NCBI RefSeq assembly: GCF_000425845.1
Contig: NZ_KE384464.1
Location: 209,005-273,004, forward strand
DNA: 64,000 nt
Direction: 5' to 3'
Source of the DNA: Jeotgalicoccus psychrophilus DSM 19085
GTDB taxonomy: Bacteria > Bacillota > Bacilli > Staphylococcales > Salinicoccaceae
The position numbers and the translations under genes are program-made. Below are positions 43,305-51,841 of this stretch, piece after piece (the first letter of the stretch is position 1; every line of letters begins with the position of its first letter). The notes under the pieces were generated by a model that worked only from the letters and a program-made list of their open reading frames with translations, did not search any database and was not told the DNA's origin.

Positions 43305-44591
43305 ATGAAGAAAGTCACGATGTTTGTATGGAATCATTTTACGAACGACGCACGGGTGATGAGAGAGTGTCTTACATTGAGCCAAAATGGATATGATGTA
43401 AATTTAATTGGCATTGCAAATAAAAAAATTCCCGAAGCTATTCCATATGAAGAAATTAATCAGAACTTTAAAGTGCATCGTGTACCAATGTATCCAAAAA
43501 CACTTGAGTATTACTTCAAGCGTAAAAAAAGAGTGACGGCAATAACAGCAGGAGCGACAGCTTTAATGTCACCTCTTTTATATAAATATTCAAAGAGTAG
43601 CCTGGTGCTGATGTTAAGTACTTTAATTGCAACAGGAGTTATTTTAAAAAATAATTCATTGAGACAAAATACAGTTAAGCTCATTCGAAGTTTAAGAATG
43701 ATTCTAAAAGGTATTCAGCTGAAAGCAGATATTTATCACTCCAATGATTTGAATACACTTGCTCAGGGAGTAATCTGCACAATACTGCACGACAGTCAAC
43801 TCGTATATGACTCTCATGAGGTCCAGACTGATCGTACAGGGTATAATCCTGATACTGTAAAACTAGTAGAAAAAAACTTAATAAAATTTGCGGCTGAAAC
43901 AATTGTTGAAAACGCAACGCGTGCAAAAAAGCATGAAGAATTATATGGATATTTACCTAAGACACTCCATAACTATTCGAAATTTTATGAAATAGACAAA
44001 GTTTCCGATGTAGATTTATATGAGATGCTGGATATCGACCGTTCAAAAAAAATATTGCTTTATCAGGGCGGCGTCCAATTTGGGAGAGGACTTAATGTAC
44101 TAATCAATTCAATGGAGTGTATCGAAAACGGCGTTCTTGTTATTATTGGTGACGGAAAATTGAAAGCAGATTTAATGGAAGAAACTTCTAAAAGAGATTT
44201 AACAGATAAAGTTAAGTTTCTTCCAAAAGTGCCTCTCGAGGATCTGCCATCGTATACTAAGCAAGCTTATATAGGTTACCAGGTGCTGCAGAATACAAGC
44301 TATAATCATTATTCTGCATCTTCCAATAAACTTTTTGAGTATATTATGGCAGAAGTACCTGTTGTCAGCTGTGACTTTCCTGAGATTAAGCGTGTGGTTG
44401 AAGAAGAGAATATAGGGCTTATTGTAGATACAGAGAAACCCGAAAGTATTGCTGCAGCAACTCAGAAAATAGTTGATAATCCCGAACTGAGAAATGAATT
44501 AAGTATGAACTGCAGAAGTGCAAAGTTTAAATATAACTGGGAAAATGAAAAAGAAGAGTTACTTAATATTTATAAAGAATTGAGTAACTGA
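43305..44591 (+). CDS. Family 4 glycosyltransferase with inserted hydrophobic hairpin
   Basis: A 428-residue GT4 enzyme, paralogue of the gene at 35.9 kb: MFVWNHFTNDARVMRE start, LLYQGGVQFGRGLN, NHYSASSNKLFEYIMAEVPVVSCDFPEIKR. It differs by an insert (about residues 68-125) with two hydrophobic stretches, likely a membrane hairpin that holds the enzyme at the bilayer. ATG 43305 matches the start of its paralogue; ATG 43302 and GTG 43296 are alternatives. It follows the lyase gene by nine bases. Confidence 0.9.
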   Translation: MKKVTMFVWNHFTNDARVMRECLTLSQNGYDVNLIGIANKKIPEAIPYEEINQNFKVHRVPMYPKTLEYYFKRKKRVTAITAGATALMSPLLYKYSKSSLVLMLSTLIATGVILKNNSLRQNTVKLIRSLRMILKGIQLKADIYHSNDLNTLAQGVICTILHDSQLVYDSHEVQTDRTGYNPDTVKLVEKNLIKFAAETIVENATRAKKHEELYGYLPKTLHNYSKFYEIDKVSDVDLYEMLDIDRSKKILLYQGGVQFGRGLNVLINSMECIENGVLVIIGDGKLKADLMEETSKRDLTDKVKFLPKVPLEDLPSYTKQAYIGYQVLQNTSYNHYSASSNKLFEYIMAEVPVVSCDFPEIKRVVEEENIGLIVDTEKPESIAAATQKIVDNPELRNELSMNCRSAKFKYNWENEKEELLNIYKELSN

Positions 44592-44604
44592 GAGAAGGTT
44601 GAAT

Positions 44605-45513
44605 ATGACTTATAAGGTTAAAGTCGAAAATGTTTCTAAAATATACGATATGAACAGAAGCCGTAAAGATAAATTACTATCACTATTTACGTTCGGATAT
44701 TTTTATAAAGAAAAGCCTTTTTATGCATTGAGAGATATATCATTCGAAGTGGAACCGGGAGATTCAGTGGGAATAGTTGGATTGAACGGATCTGGTAAAT
44801 CAACATTATCTGACTTGCTTGGAGAAGCGACAGTACCCAGTGAAGGTAAAATTACTATTAATGGAACCAGCTCAATGATTGCGATTAATGCAGGTTTAGA
44901 TCAGGAGTTAACCGGTGTAGAGAATATCAAAAAGAAATGTTTAATGCACGGTCTCTCTGAACAGCAAATAAAAGAGCGTTATGACGATATTCTAGAATTC
45001 AGTGAATTGGATGACTTCATTAATCAGCCGATCAAATCTTATTCCAGCGGGATGAAATCCCGTCTCGGTTTTGCGATTGCAATTCATACAGACCCTGATG
45101 TACTTATCGTTGATGAAGCTCTATCAGTTGGTGATGAAACTTTCTCCAATAAATGTCTTGAGAAAATAAAACAATTTCAAAAAGAAGGTAAAACAATCTT
45201 TTTTGTTTCACATTCAGCCAAGCAGGTAGGCAAGATGTGCAACAAAGCAATGTGGATACATTATGGTGAATTAAAAGATTTTGGAAAGTGTGTACCTATT
45301 GCAAACGAATATGCACGATTCATAAATAAATTTAAAGCGATGACCAAGGAAGAACAATTGAATTATAAAAAAGAAATGATTGAAAAACAGCAGGAGAGAA
45401 GCAGCGATATTAAAATAAAAAAATATCGCAGACCTTTATATAAATATATTCCTATACTTTCTTTATTAGGGGTGTTTGTTTACAGTCTCTTATTGCAATT
45501 AAATCTTATTTGA
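44605..45513 (+). CDS. TagH-like ABC transporter ATPase, first exporter
   Basis: A 302-residue polysaccharide-export ATPase: Walker A GLNGSGKST, signature SYSSGMKSRLGFA, Walker B VLIVDEALS and an H-loop. After the ATPase core (to about 240) comes a basic linker and a single hydrophobic helix at the C-terminus (about 283-300). It lacks the long soluble carbohydrate-binding or SH3 tail seen in the second TagH. It pairs with the permease gene at 37252. ATG 44605 follows AGAAGG. Confidence 0.9.
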   Translation: MTYKVKVENVSKIYDMNRSRKDKLLSLFTFGYFYKEKPFYALRDISFEVEPGDSVGIVGLNGSGKSTLSDLLGEATVPSEGKITINGTSSMIAINAGLDQELTGVENIKKKCLMHGLSEQQIKERYDDILEFSELDDFINQPIKSYSSGMKSRLGFAIAIHTDPDVLIVDEALSVGDETFSNKCLEKIKQFQKEGKTIFFVSHSAKQVGKMCNKAMWIHYGELKDFGKCVPIANEYARFINKFKAMTKEEQLNYKKEMIEKQQERSSDIKIKKYRRPLYKYIPILSLLGVFVYSLLLQLNLI

Positions 45514-45533
45514 TAAAAGCAGGAGGTACAATT

Positions 45534-47330
45534 GTGAAGTTTAATAATACTTATTATCCAGGATCTTACATCATTTCACCCTTAGAAATATCTGAAAGTT
45601 TATCTGATTTCTCAGTAATAAATATTGGAAAATACAACCTTTATTTATCAACAGATATTCTATTTGATTATGCAGAAGATGAGGACGGATATCTACTTTT
45701 AATTGGATATTGCTTTGATATAAGAGATGGTCTTTTATCTCAAAAAAATATCCTTGAAAACCTGCTATCTCAAAAAGATATTGTGAGTGAACTGGATTAT
45801 ATAAATGGACGCTATGTAATTTTCAAACACAAAGATGAAAAACTGGAGCTGTATTCAGATGCATCCCAGCTCCAGCCTCTTGTTTACCATAAACAGACCA
45901 GGTCGCTTGCCTCACATGATAAACTGCTTGCCGATTTATTGAGTGATAATGGGACAGATATTAATCAAAGAGAAGATTTAAGTCATCATACAGAATTGGA
46001 TTACACCAGATTTTATAACGTATTTAAGCTTAATCCCAGTCTGATGCTGGATATGAATGATTTCACTTTTACGCGTATATATCCTCGAACTGACTTAACA
46101 GAAGAAACTCCTGAAAAAATTTATAAAGAAATAACCCCGTATCTTGATGAATCAATTAACTGGTTAAAAAATAATAAGAACGAAAAATTCCTGACAATTA
46201 CTGGAGGAATAGATTCCAGGGTTTCTGCAAGTCTGTCTAAAGGAGTACCGGGAATTGAGTATTTAACTTATTTGACCCCCCAAAAGAAACTTTCTACTAA
46301 AATGGCCAAAAATATATATAAAATTGACGAAGATATAACAAGGCAGATGAAAAGTAATCTCGGATGGAAGCATGAAATAATAAATATATTTAACTATCAG
46401 GTGTCAAAAGAACAGTATAGGGAGTACAATGAGCTTTTTAACTCAAAACATTCATTTGGACTGAGAAACTATTATGAAAATCATAAAAATTACCGGCATG
46501 CTCTTCACGTAAAATCTACAGTGTTTGGCATGGGTAAAGCTGATTTTAAAATGAATCTTGATAATTCAGAAGAGAACTTTGAATTTTATACCAGTTGTCT
46601 GCACGGCCTCCCCGACACCCTTATTTCTTCCGACAGTTTTGATAAAGAGATTAATGAATATTATAAAAGAAATCTGGTTGAAGAAGGTGTGACACGCGGT
46701 AGACACTATTTTGATATATTTCATCTCGAATCCAGAATGGGTAACTGGCACAGTACTTTAACGCTGGAAACTGATCCTCAAGCTGATGAATTTATATTTA
46801 CCAACACAAGATTATTAATTGATTATATTCAGCAGCCGTCTATATCAGAGCGCAGAAATTACACATTGTACAAAAAAATTATTAACAATTATTGGCCGGC
46901 GCTGCTGCACTTTGGTATAAATAATAATTTAAATTATTACGAGCAGGAAACTAAAAACAATTTCTACTGTGAAAACCTGAATATAAAAGGCAGTAGTAAT
47001 TTAGTTTTTGTTGTAAAAGATAATCAATTCTTGGTAAAACCAAAGAAAACACCAATCAGCTTTGACGATCTGTTTACAATAAAACTTGACTCAACAGAAA
47101 ATAAAAAATATTTATTGAGAAGTACCTACACCAATCCTAAAGGACAAGGTAATATTCGTGTAATTATTCGTTCAAATAAAGAACACAACGTTTACGACAT
47201 CTTAAAATTGAATGAAGGTATAGAAATTGAGGTCGGTCCGGAAGGGATATTTATCATAATGATGTACAACAGACTGTTCATAAACTCGTCTTGGAAAGAT
47301 GCCGGAGAGCTTTTATTCGAAAGTTTGTAA
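45534..47330 (+). CDS. Asparagine-synthase-like enzyme without glutaminase Cys (copy 1)
   Basis: A 598-residue member of the asparagine-synthase-related family. The N-terminal part (1-150) keeps an Ntn-hydrolase-like shape (NGRYVIF, SDASQLQPLVYH), but the nucleophilic Cys2 needed to release ammonia from glutamine is absent (the protein starts Met-Lys-Phe). The synthase part has the pyrophosphate loop TGGIDSR (223-229). A beta-sandwich-like tail is added after about residue 460. It could amidate a carboxyl group of the polymer, or join an amine to it. GTG 45534 follows AGGAGGT by six bases. A paralogue follows. Confidence 0.78.
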   Translation: MKFNNTYYPGSYIISPLEISESLSDFSVINIGKYNLYLSTDILFDYAEDEDGYLLLIGYCFDIRDGLLSQKNILENLLSQKDIVSELDYINGRYVIFKHKDEKLELYSDASQLQPLVYHKQTRSLASHDKLLADLLSDNGTDINQREDLSHHTELDYTRFYNVFKLNPSLMLDMNDFTFTRIYPRTDLTEETPEKIYKEITPYLDESINWLKNNKNEKFLTITGGIDSRVSASLSKGVPGIEYLTYLTPQKKLSTKMAKNIYKIDEDITRQMKSNLGWKHEIINIFNYQVSKEQYREYNELFNSKHSFGLRNYYENHKNYRHALHVKSTVFGMGKADFKMNLDNSEENFEFYTSCLHGLPDTLISSDSFDKEINEYYKRNLVEEGVTRGRHYFDIFHLESRMGNWHSTLTLETDPQADEFIFTNTRLLIDYIQQPSISERRNYTLYKKIINNYWPALLHFGINNNLNYYEQETKNNFYCENLNIKGSSNLVFVVKDNQFLVKPKKTPISFDDLFTIKLDSTENKKYLLRSTYTNPKGQGNIRVIIRSNKEHNVYDILKLNEGIEIEVGPEGIFIIMMYNRLFINSSWKDAGELLFESL

Positions 47331-47346
47331 AAGGAGAGAATTAAAA

Positions 47347-49155
47347 ATGTCTAAAGATATTTTAAAGAATCCGTTTATTATCTCAAATAAAAATATAGAA
47401 ATGAATAAACTTATTACATCCAAAGTCATCAAACTATCCAAAGGCTTTTTATATTACAGCAGTGATACGGATATTACTGAACATAGAACAGATGATATTA
47501 ATTTTATTTTAATCGGCTATGTGTTGGATACTTACAATGGATTAAGCTCATGTAATGAAATACTGGAAGAATTGTCAGGCTTGTATCTTCAGGATTACAA
47601 TCTGTTCTTGGATAAACTTGATTGTTTGAACGGCCGGTATGTCATTATAGCAAATACCGGAATAGACACTGAAATTTACAATGATGCTACAGCATTACGG
47701 CCGATATTCCAGTGGAATAAGTCTATTTTTGCGTCTCATGAAATACTGGTTAAAGAAGCGGCTAAGATAGGCTGGAATACCGAATTAGAAGATTTTGGCG
47801 TTAATAACGGTTATCTTGATTATACAAATACAGTAGATGTTTATAAGTTCAATCCGAATTTAAAATTCTCGTTTAAAGATAGAGAGTATGAACGAATCTA
47901 TCCGAGACACTCATACGAAGTTATGAATAAGGATGAAATCTTACAAAAATTAATGATGAATTTTGATGAACAGATAAAATGGCTTAATAATACAGATAAA
48001 AAATTATATTTCTCAATTACAGGCGGTTACGATTCAAGAGTATCATTATCGTTAGTAAAACCCATGCTTGAAAAAGTTACTTTCTTCACATATATTGCTG
48101 ATTTAAGCAGGATCAAAGACGGTGTCCGAAAAAATATATACTTAAAAGATAAAGATAATGTAGAAAAAATTGGTGATAATTTAAACTTGAATCATCACAT
48201 ATATGATTTGAAAAATTATTATCCGGATGAAAATTTTAAAGAACAGCTGAGCAACAGCATTTCTTCCAATCACTCCTTAAATGTAAGTTACTTAATGTAT
48301 AAGGAGTTTGAAGAAAACTCTATCCATGTTAAATCGACCCTTTATGAAATTGCGAAAATGCCTTATCCTGAAGAAATGGATTTCACATTAAATTATAATC
48401 GTCTTTTCAGATTAAGTACTAAATGGCAGACTGTTAACTTTAAAAGATTGGTGAAAGATAAAAAAGCTTATTTTAATAATTTTATTGAAAGAACAAAGTT
48501 TAAAGAAATTGAACGATTCAATTATAATCTGCCTTTGCTGCTATTTTGGGAAAGCAGAATGGCAAACTGGCACGGAAATATCACTCAGGAAACTGAGCAT
48601 ACAAGTGAAACATTTATCTTTTTAAATAACAGATATGTATTGGATTTATTAATGCGTGCAGATTTTGATGTGCGAAAAAATAAAGAGCTGTTAGAAGATA
48701 TAGTTCACTATAAATGGCCGATTATTCAATATTTTGTACCTAATACATACCGCACGTTAAAAGAACAGGCTGAAAATAAAAACAATTTAGAACTGCAGAA
48801 TTTATCCTTGAGACTTACTAGTATTTCTAATTTAGATATGAAATTGGAAAATAACAAAATTTTTTTTAAACCTTCAGAAGATACATATCTTTTCGATGAT
48901 AGGGTTGGACTTCAAATAAAGAATACCGGTAATAAAAATAAATATCTTAAAATAAAAGGCGGCTATAAACACCCGGTTAAAAATATTTTCATTAAAATTA
49001 ATGATGTCAGATATTCAATTAATGAAGTGACAGACGGGATAGATATAAATCTGTCTCCGGAAGATGACTTGACAGTTGAATATCACTATACAAGAAACTT
49101 TAAAAATAAATCCTGGTTTGATGCCGGAAGAATCACAGTGGAGTGTATGGAGTGA
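47347..49155 (+). CDS. Asparagine-synthase-like enzyme without glutaminase Cys (copy 2)
   Basis: A 602-residue paralogue of the preceding gene with the same layout: Cys-less Ntn-like N-terminus (NGRYVII, NDATALRPIFQ), pyrophosphate loop TGGYDSR (225-231), helical synthase region with MANWHGNITQETEHTSE (matching MGNWHSTLTLETDPQADE of copy 1) and a beta-rich tail ending in NKSWFDAGRI (NSSWKDAGEL in copy 1). The pair arose by tandem duplication but has diverged strongly, so each may act on a different group. ATG 47347 follows AAAGGAGAG. Confidence 0.78.
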   Translation: MSKDILKNPFIISNKNIEMNKLITSKVIKLSKGFLYYSSDTDITEHRTDDINFILIGYVLDTYNGLSSCNEILEELSGLYLQDYNLFLDKLDCLNGRYVIIANTGIDTEIYNDATALRPIFQWNKSIFASHEILVKEAAKIGWNTELEDFGVNNGYLDYTNTVDVYKFNPNLKFSFKDREYERIYPRHSYEVMNKDEILQKLMMNFDEQIKWLNNTDKKLYFSITGGYDSRVSLSLVKPMLEKVTFFTYIADLSRIKDGVRKNIYLKDKDNVEKIGDNLNLNHHIYDLKNYYPDENFKEQLSNSISSNHSLNVSYLMYKEFEENSIHVKSTLYEIAKMPYPEEMDFTLNYNRLFRLSTKWQTVNFKRLVKDKKAYFNNFIERTKFKEIERFNYNLPLLLFWESRMANWHGNITQETEHTSETFIFLNNRYVLDLLMRADFDVRKNKELLEDIVHYKWPIIQYFVPNTYRTLKEQAENKNNLELQNLSLRLTSISNLDMKLENNKIFFKPSEDTYLFDDRVGLQIKNTGNKNKYLKIKGGYKHPVKNIFIKINDVRYSINEVTDGIDINLSPEDDLTVEYHYTRNFKNKSWFDAGRITVECME

Positions 49156-49159
49156 AAAA

Positions 49160-50418
49160 ATGAAGAACATCGATTTAAAGTATATCTATGACAATAAACC
49201 GCATACGGAAATGAATCAGTATCCAATAGGTATTCAGAGAAATACGATATTGCAGTATATTGATTTTTTAGAAGAAAATAATTATAAACATTATGTAAAG
49301 AAGTTGAAAAAAGGGCATCGTTCGATCACTTTAAAAAGAGAAGATGGAACGAATATAGATGTATTAAAAAGCCCGATTTATCCTACAAACTCTAAAGTGG
49401 GAAGACAAATTGCGATAGATAAATTCAAAACTGAGAAACATTTAAAGGGAGCAAACTTACTTACAACGAATTCAGCAATCTATCAAATGGACGATAGAGA
49501 AGAAGCAAAATTAAATGCTTTTAAAGATAAAGAATTAGAAAAAGGGATTGTTATTAAGCCTTTAAATTTATCATTAGGTAAAGGCGTATTCGTCAACGTT
49601 ACTAAAGAAAATTTTGATGAACACTGGAATCAGTGTGTAAAGATAATGAAAAAAATGGCCGTACAGAAGAAGATGGCTTAATTCTGGTTCAGGATTTTAT
49701 GGATGGTTTTGAAGTAAGAGCAACAATTTTGGAAGGCCACTTAATATCTGTCGTCGCCAGGGTACCTGCTTTTGTTAAAGGTGATGGAATTAAAACTATA
49801 GAAGAATTAATTGATGAAAAAAATAAAGCGCGTCAAGCCTGCGGATTTTTAAGTAAAAATTTAATTAAGAAATCAGATGCTGTTAAAGCTTTTATCGGAA
49901 ATGAAGGGTACACTTTTAAAAGTGTACCTAATAAAGAGAGTTATGTTTTACTTTTATCGGTTTCCAATACATCTTTTGGTGGAGAAGTAGTTGAAATAAC
50001 AGACTCTGTCTCTGAAGAAACGAGAGAACTGGCATTAAATTCATTGGCAGCTCTACCTGATATGTCTTGCGGAGGTATTGATATAATGATTCGGGATTTT
50101 GAAGATACTGCTCCCCGTGTTATAGAGATTAACCCGTTTCCAGTTTTAGGGCTTACGACTTATCCTACTTATGGCAAGCCTCAAAATCCATTTAAATATT
50201 TTATTGAGGCTTTTTATACAAAAGATAAATTAATATATAACCTGCCGCTTAATCCACACGAAAGAAAAACAACTAAAAAACTGTTTGGATTATTTAATTA
50301 TTCATCCAAAAAAAATGACTTAGAGAGTTTGAATTCAGATTTATATATCAGGAATTATTTCAAATATTTTGAGCGCCAACATGAAATGCTCAGGAGACAA
50401 TATTCAAATAAGGTATAA
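49160..50418 (+). pseudogene. CphA/GshAB-like ATP-grasp ligase, frameshifted in an A7 tract
   Basis: The first frame (49160-49681) carries the start of the ATP-grasp fold, including IVIKPLNLSLGKGVFVNV; the second (49633-50418) carries the rest, with VPAFVKGDGIKTIEELI and the metal-binding GGIDIMI and EINPFPVLG. They join if one A is added to the A7 run at 49649-49655. Products of this family form amide bonds by acyl phosphates, as in cyanophycin or glutathione synthesis. Whole length would be about 419 residues. It may be inactive, rescued by slippage on the A tract, or a sequencing error. Confidence 0.78.
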
Positions 50419-50552
50419 TCAGCATCTTAATTTATAAATGTTTATGTTATCATTATAGAATCATAATGAATTATTACATAAAAATATAGCAGTTTTAAGA
50501 AAGGCTGAACTTAATTGTTTGGCCTTTATCTTTGTAAAAGTTAAGGTGACTT

Positions 50553-51743
50553 ATGAAAATATTATTAATCACACAAAATTTCTATCCGGAAATCGGTTCC
50601 GGTGCGAATAGATTAAAAAACTTATATATCCAGCTGTTTAAAAAACATGACGTCGAAGTGCTGACGACAAATCCATCGTACCCGAATGCAAAGATGTATG
50701 ATGAAGATAAATACTGGAGCAATGACCAGATAAATCATTCGAAAAATATAATGAGACTTAAAATGAGAACGGATAAGCAAAGTAAATCGATGGCATTCCG
50801 TTTATTATATTATTTTGAACTTGCTTACAAGGTACGAGTGTATGTGAAAAAATATCAGCATATGTACGATGCTGTTTATGTCACGTCACCTAACATATTT
50901 CTTCCGTGGGCTGCCTTTTTCCAAAAGAGAAGTAAAGGTGTCCAGCGTATTTTAGAAGTGCGGGACCTTTGGCCGGACAGTGTCCGTGATGTTGAGAAAA
51001 TGAATATCGACTTATTCTTTCCGATCTTAAAATTCATGGAAAAAATGCTCTACAAGCAATCGGATAAAATTGTTATTAACAATGAAGGGTTTAGAAAATA
51101 CATAAACCGGATGATAAAAAAGAAGCCTATATTATTTTTACCGAATGCATTTACTGAAAAAGAAATTGGGTTTGAAGATGTTCCTGATGAATTTCAGGTT
51201 ATTTACACCGGTAATATTGGCTTTGCACAAAGCTATGAAAAACTTCAGGAAATGGCACACAAACTTGAAGAAAATAAAATTAACTTTAAAATCATCGGTT
51301 ATGGAATGAACGCTCATTTATTCCAATCATATATTGAGTATAATAACTTTGAATATATTACTTTCGAAGAAGAAAAAACGAGAGAAGAATGTCTGGTTGA
51401 GATACGCAACTCAAATATTCAGCTGTCTATTTTAAAAGACAGCGAAGTATTTCTCAATGTACTGCCCGGCAAGGTGATTGACGGGATTGCCTCAGGTGTT
51501 CCGGTTGTAACGAACCTTGGCGGCTATACAAGTGAGCTCATTAATGAATATCATGTTGGCTATGCTAAAGAAAAAGCAACATCTGACGAGCTTGCAGATG
51601 CAATTAAAAAAGTTAAGGAAGATAACGAGCTGGAGTCGACACTCAGAAATAATGCAAAACAGCTTCTGAAATCACATTTCCTGTGGGAAGAAAATATTGA
51701 AAAATTAGAGCATTTTATATTCGAAAAAGAGTTTAAGCGGTAA
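50553..51743 (+). CDS. Family 4 glycosyltransferase, WbuB-like
   Basis: A 396-residue GT4 enzyme that resembles the WbuB/FnlC-type amino-sugar transferases: QNFYPEIGSGANRLKNL at the start, LEVRDLWPDSV in the acceptor half, and VIYTGNIGFAQ plus VLPGKVIDGIASGVPVV in the donor half. It is distinct from the two related GT4 enzymes upstream. AAGGTGAC precedes the ATG. A 134-base gap separates it from the ATP-grasp gene, so it may have its own promoter. It likely belongs to the same polymer or the teichoic acid pathway. Confidence 0.85.
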   Translation: MKILLITQNFYPEIGSGANRLKNLYIQLFKKHDVEVLTTNPSYPNAKMYDEDKYWSNDQINHSKNIMRLKMRTDKQSKSMAFRLLYYFELAYKVRVYVKKYQHMYDAVYVTSPNIFLPWAAFFQKRSKGVQRILEVRDLWPDSVRDVEKMNIDLFFPILKFMEKMLYKQSDKIVINNEGFRKYINRMIKKKPILFLPNAFTEKEIGFEDVPDEFQVIYTGNIGFAQSYEKLQEMAHKLEENKINFKIIGYGMNAHLFQSYIEYNNFEYITFEEEKTREECLVEIRNSNIQLSILKDSEVFLNVLPGKVIDGIASGVPVVTNLGGYTSELINEYHVGYAKEKATSDELADAIKKVKEDNELESTLRNNAKQLLKSHFLWEENIEKLEHFIFEKEFKR

Positions 51744-51841
51744 TATCCCAGCTTAAACTCTTTTATTAATGTTAAGTAAAGATATTTTAATGTAAAATGA
51801 ATATACTGAGTATAAATATTATCTTTCTTAGGGGTTTAAAA

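Noticed and set aside
49633..49681. Programmed -1 ribosomal frameshift in the ATP-grasp gene
   Set aside because: The A7 run is not in the X-XXY-YYZ phase that would allow good re-pairing in both sites, and no downstream structure stands out. Slippage on the A tract or an indel explains it better.
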